In this document: positions 14,214 to 16,557 of the stretch, piece by piece | How the letters are laid out: the number at the start of each line of letters is the position of its first letter | How positions within the stretch are numbered: position 1 is the first letter of the stretch | NCBI GenBank assembly: GCA_900547255.1 | Contig: URGC01000055.1 | Span: 1 to 16,557 of the forward strand | DNA: 16,557 nt | Reading direction: 5' to 3' | DNA from: an uncultured Eubacterium sp. | GTDB taxonomy: Bacteria; Bacillota; Clostridia; Lachnospirales; Lachnospiraceae | Notes under the pieces: generated by a model | What the model was told of the DNA's origin: nothing | What the model saw: the letters and a program-made list of their open reading frames with translations, nothing else | The model's database searches: none | Position numbers and translations under genes: made by a program

Positions 14214-15059
14214 ATGCATAATAAAGGTGTTGCTTCATTTATAAAGAAATATGCTAAAAACAAGCTGGCAATAGTTGGATTTGCAGTGGTTTTGATTGAA
14301 ATTATTATGGTTATCATTCTTCCATATATATTGAAACTTGATCCGTACCAGACGTATGTATTTAATGTAAAGCCTGGAACAGATGGACATATTTTAGGAA
14401 CAGATGATGTAGGAAGAGATGTATTTGCAAGACTTGTATATGGTGGCAGAGTTTCACTTATGGTTGGTATTTTATCGACACTGATATCTGTTGTGATTGG
14501 TCTTCCACTTGGATTAATAGCTGGATATAAAGGCGGGCTTATCGGAAGTATAATTATGAGATTTGCAGATATATTCCAATCATTTCCGCAGATGGTTCTT
14601 ATACTTGTAATTGTTTCTGTAACTGGTCCATCAATTGGAATTGTTATAGCAGTTATAGGTGTTATTGGCTGGACAGGTGTAGGAAGACTTGTATACAGCA
14701 ACGTATTATCAGTTAAGAAAAAGGAATATGTAGAGGCTGCCAAGACATGTGGCATCAGTAATTTTGGAATTATGTTCAAATACGTATTACCTAATTCAAT
14801 ATCTCCAGTATGGATGCAGCTTACAACTAATATATCAGCAGCAATCCTTACGGAATCAGCACTTAGTTTTATGGGAATGGGTGTTCCATCTCCAGAAGCA
14901 TCATGGGGCAATATTATGAATGCTGCCCAGACATATATCAATTTTTCAATGAGACCATGGGTTTGGTTGTCAGCAGGTATATGTATCATTGTTACTGTTA
15001 TTGGTATTAACTTTATTGGTGATGGTGTAAGAGATGCATTTGATCCAAGAAAGAGATAA
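14214..15059 (+). CDS. Dipeptide/oligopeptide-type ABC transporter permease, DppC-like
   Basis: This 281-residue partner permease has the DppC hallmarks: a short cytoplasmic N-terminus with first membrane helix at about 18-40, the conserved HILGTDDVGRDVFARLVYGG segment (59-78), five further membrane spans, an EAA loop at about 171-199, the ALSFMGMGVPSPEASWG motif (216-232), and the C-terminal GDGVRDAFDPR. Length is typical. I chose the ATG five bases after AGGAGGGG; earlier in-frame ATGs overlap the previous gene and have no ribosome binding site. With DppB it forms the membrane pore; the ATPase subunits are not in the window and presumably follow the binding protein. Confidence 0.9.
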   Translation: MHNKGVASFIKKYAKNKLAIVGFAVVLIEIIMVIILPYILKLDPYQTYVFNVKPGTDGHILGTDDVGRDVFARLVYGGRVSLMVGILSTLISVVIGLPLGLIAGYKGGLIGSIIMRFADIFQSFPQMVLILVIVSVTGPSIGIVIAVIGVIGWTGVGRLVYSNVLSVKKKEYVEAAKTCGISNFGIMFKYVLPNSISPVWMQLTTNISAAILTESALSFMGMGVPSPEASWGNIMNAAQTYINFSMRPWVWLSAGICIIVTVIGINFIGDGVRDAFDPRKR

Positions 15060-15087
15060 TACATAAAGAAAAAAGGAGGAAACGTTT

Positions 15088-16557
15088 ATGAAAATTACAA
15101 AGAAATTAGTTGCGCTTGTTATGTCTGTCATAATGTCATTTTCGGTATTTGGATGTTCTGGCAGTAAGTCGGGCAGTGGCGACACATCAGACATTACACT
15201 TGTATATGCTCTGGCAGGAGCATGGAGTACATTGATGCCTTACAATGCGTCGGACAGTTTCTGTGGTGTTACATGGGATCAGATATATGACAGGTTGTTT
15301 TATGTATCAGGAAATTGTGAGCTTAAATCAAGAGCTTGTGAGAGCTATGAAACTAACAATAACGTCTGGACATTCCATCTTAATAAGGCTTCAAAGTGGC
15401 ATGATGGTCAGGCTGTTACAGCAGATGACTGGATATATACATTAAATCTTCTTGCTAATAAAGATTTTACAGGTTCAGTAAGGTCTATAGCATCTAAGAT
15501 TGAAGGTACAGATGCATCTGGCATAGAGACATCAAGTGGTTCATTAAAGGTAAGTAAGGTTGATGATTATACATTTACAATGACTATGAAGGAGGACATT
15601 CCTTTTGAAAGCTTCTGGCTTAATTATAATAAGGGATTATATGTTCTCCCAGCACATCTGTTAAAGGATAAGCCAGCATCAAGTGTAGCAGGTGATTCGT
15701 TCTGGTTTAGTCCAGTTGGTTCTGGTCCATGTAAGTATGAGAGTGATATTGCTGGTTCAGAGCTTACACTTGCAAGTTTCTCGGATTATTATCTTGGTGC
15801 TCCTAAGTTTGGACATCTTGTATTAAGAGTTATGGATCAGTCAAACTTTATTAATTCACTTCTTGCCAATGAGATTGATCTTGAGTGGATATTCTTAGGA
15901 ATTGATGATGCACTTGCAATTAAGGATAACCCTAATGTATCAGTACTTACTAATACTCAGGCTGATTTCCTTGAGCTTATGGTATATAACAATGACAGTC
16001 TCAAGGATAACCGTTGGAGACAGGCACTTACAATGGCAATTGACAGAAATACATTAAATGAAGGTTTCTATGCTGGAACAGGCCAGGTATTTGATAACTG
16101 GATTCATCCAGACAGTTCTTGTGCACCATCTGATGCATCAAGCAAATATGTATACAAGTATGATCCAGATGCAGCAAAGAAGTTATTACAGGAGTCAGGA
16201 TTTGATTTTAACTATGAAGTAAAGATTGTATGTAATACTGCATCAAGAGAGAAGCAGTGTGCAATGGTTCAGCAGTGGCTTGCAAACATAGGTGTTAAGT
16301 CTTCAGTACAGCACCTTGATTCAGCAACTATGTGGAATGGCATGTTTGAGGGTAAATATGATATCTGCATGATGGGACTTATGCCAACGACAGATCCTTG
16401 GACACTTGAGCCTATATTTGATGTTAATGCAACAACATATGGAAGTTATAAAGATCCTAAGATAACACAGATGTATGCAGATGCTAAAGCTGAGAAAGAT
16501 CCAGCTAAGCAGAAGGAAATGTTACAGCAGCTGATGGATTATTTCTATGAGCAGTGT
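15088..16557 (+). CDS. Family 5 extracellular solute-binding lipoprotein of the ABC importer (3' end outside window)
   Basis: Reading from the ATG seven bases after AAAAGGAGGA, the frame stays open for 490 codons to the window edge; family members usually have 500-560 residues, so it is nearly complete. A signal peptide ends in a lipobox (SVFGC) with the lipidated cysteine at residue 23, followed by a Gly/Ser spacer. SBP_bac_5 signatures are visible: WTFHLNKASKWHDGQAVTAD in the first lobe, a VGSGPCKYES stretch, and RWRQALTMAIDR with a following YDPDAAKKLLQESGF in the second lobe. It captures the substrate outside the cell and hands it to the two permeases just upstream. Relatives bind dipeptides, oligopeptides, nickel or opines. 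The ligand is unknown here, but co-regulation with the M42 hydrolase and aminotransferase suggests an amine-containing peptide or amide. Confidence 0.9.
   Translation, partial: MKITKKLVALVMSVIMSFSVFGCSGSKSGSGDTSDITLVYALAGAWSTLMPYNASDSFCGVTWDQIYDRLFYVSGNCELKSRACESYETNNNVWTFHLNKASKWHDGQAVTADDWIYTLNLLANKDFTGSVRSIASKIEGTDASGIETSSGSLKVSKVDDYTFTMTMKEDIPFESFWLNYNKGLYVLPAHLLKDKPASSVAGDSFWFSPVGSGPCKYESDIAGSELTLASFSDYYLGAPKFGHLVLRVMDQSNFINSLLANEIDLEWIFLGIDDALAIKDNPNVSVLTNTQADFLELMVYNNDSLKDNRWRQALTMAIDRNTLNEGFYAGTGQVFDNWIHPDSSCAPSDASSKYVYKYDPDAAKKLLQESGFDFNYEVKIVCNTASREKQCAMVQQWLANIGVKSSVQHLDSATMWNGMFEGKYDICMMGLMPTTDPWTLEPIFDVNATTYGSYKDPKITQMYADAKAEKDPAKQKEMLQQLMDYFYEQC

Noticed and set aside
14186..15064. 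A reverse-strand open frame of 292 codons opposite the DppC-like gene
   Set aside because: The forward frame has full DppC motifs and a strong ribosome binding site; the antisense translation has no recognisable domain and reflects codon bias.

Overview
The window looks like a chromosome segment from a low-GC, anaerobic Firmicute, most likely a gut Lachnospiraceae-type Clostridium relative. This is inferred from the strong AGGAGG-type ribosome binding sites, the AT-rich codon use, lipoproteins with Thr/Glu/Gln-rich linkers, a GH25 lysozyme with an alanine-rich coil, a PucR-type regulator and a NifI-like PII protein. I cannot fix the genus. I recognise no tRNA, rRNA, CRISPR array, insertion sequence or phage gene.

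Left part (1-5088): surface and housekeeping genes. These are a CAP-domain lipoprotein, a decayed stretch holding what looks like an orphan LPXTG sorting signal and a 92-codon frame of unknown origin, a small chemoreceptor (MCP) whose ribosome binding site can be folded away in a hairpin, and, convergent with it, a membrane-anchored GH25 muramidase. A 19-bp perfect-stem bidirectional terminator separates the chemoreceptor from the muramidase.

Right part (5089-16557): what appears to be one co-regulated catabolic system. A TauE/SafE-type anion exporter is transcribed leftward. Rightward there is a six-gene operon: class III aminotransferase (Toa/Tpa-like), metal-dependent alcohol dehydrogenase (SarD/TauF-like), GltS-type symporter, PII signalling protein, M42 metallopeptidase and PucR-type regulator. 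Next comes a second operon encoding a dipeptide-type ABC importer (two permeases and a solute-binding lipoprotein that runs off the end of the window; the ATPases must lie beyond it). The likely logic is nitrogen scavenging. An amine-bearing compound, perhaps as a peptide or amide, is imported and hydrolysed. Its amino group is moved to a 2-oxoacid, the resulting aldehyde is reduced to an alcohol, and the carbon skeleton is exported. Taurine to sulfoacetaldehyde to isethionate, with TauE as exporter, is the best-fitting known precedent, but beta-alanine or GABA remain possible.

The most striking signal is regulatory. Both rightward operons carry the same module: an identical 14-bp palindrome TGTGCATGAGCACA, then 18 bp, then TATATTG and a sigma-A-like promoter with a 17-bp spacer, then about 28 bp, then a terminator hairpin whose outer stem is nearly identical in the two leaders, before the first gene. 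A related 18-bp palindrome sits next to a perfect TATAAT box in front of the TauE gene. This ties exporter, enzymes and importer into one probable regulon of the PucR-type protein encoded in the middle, with a second layer of control by transcription attenuation.
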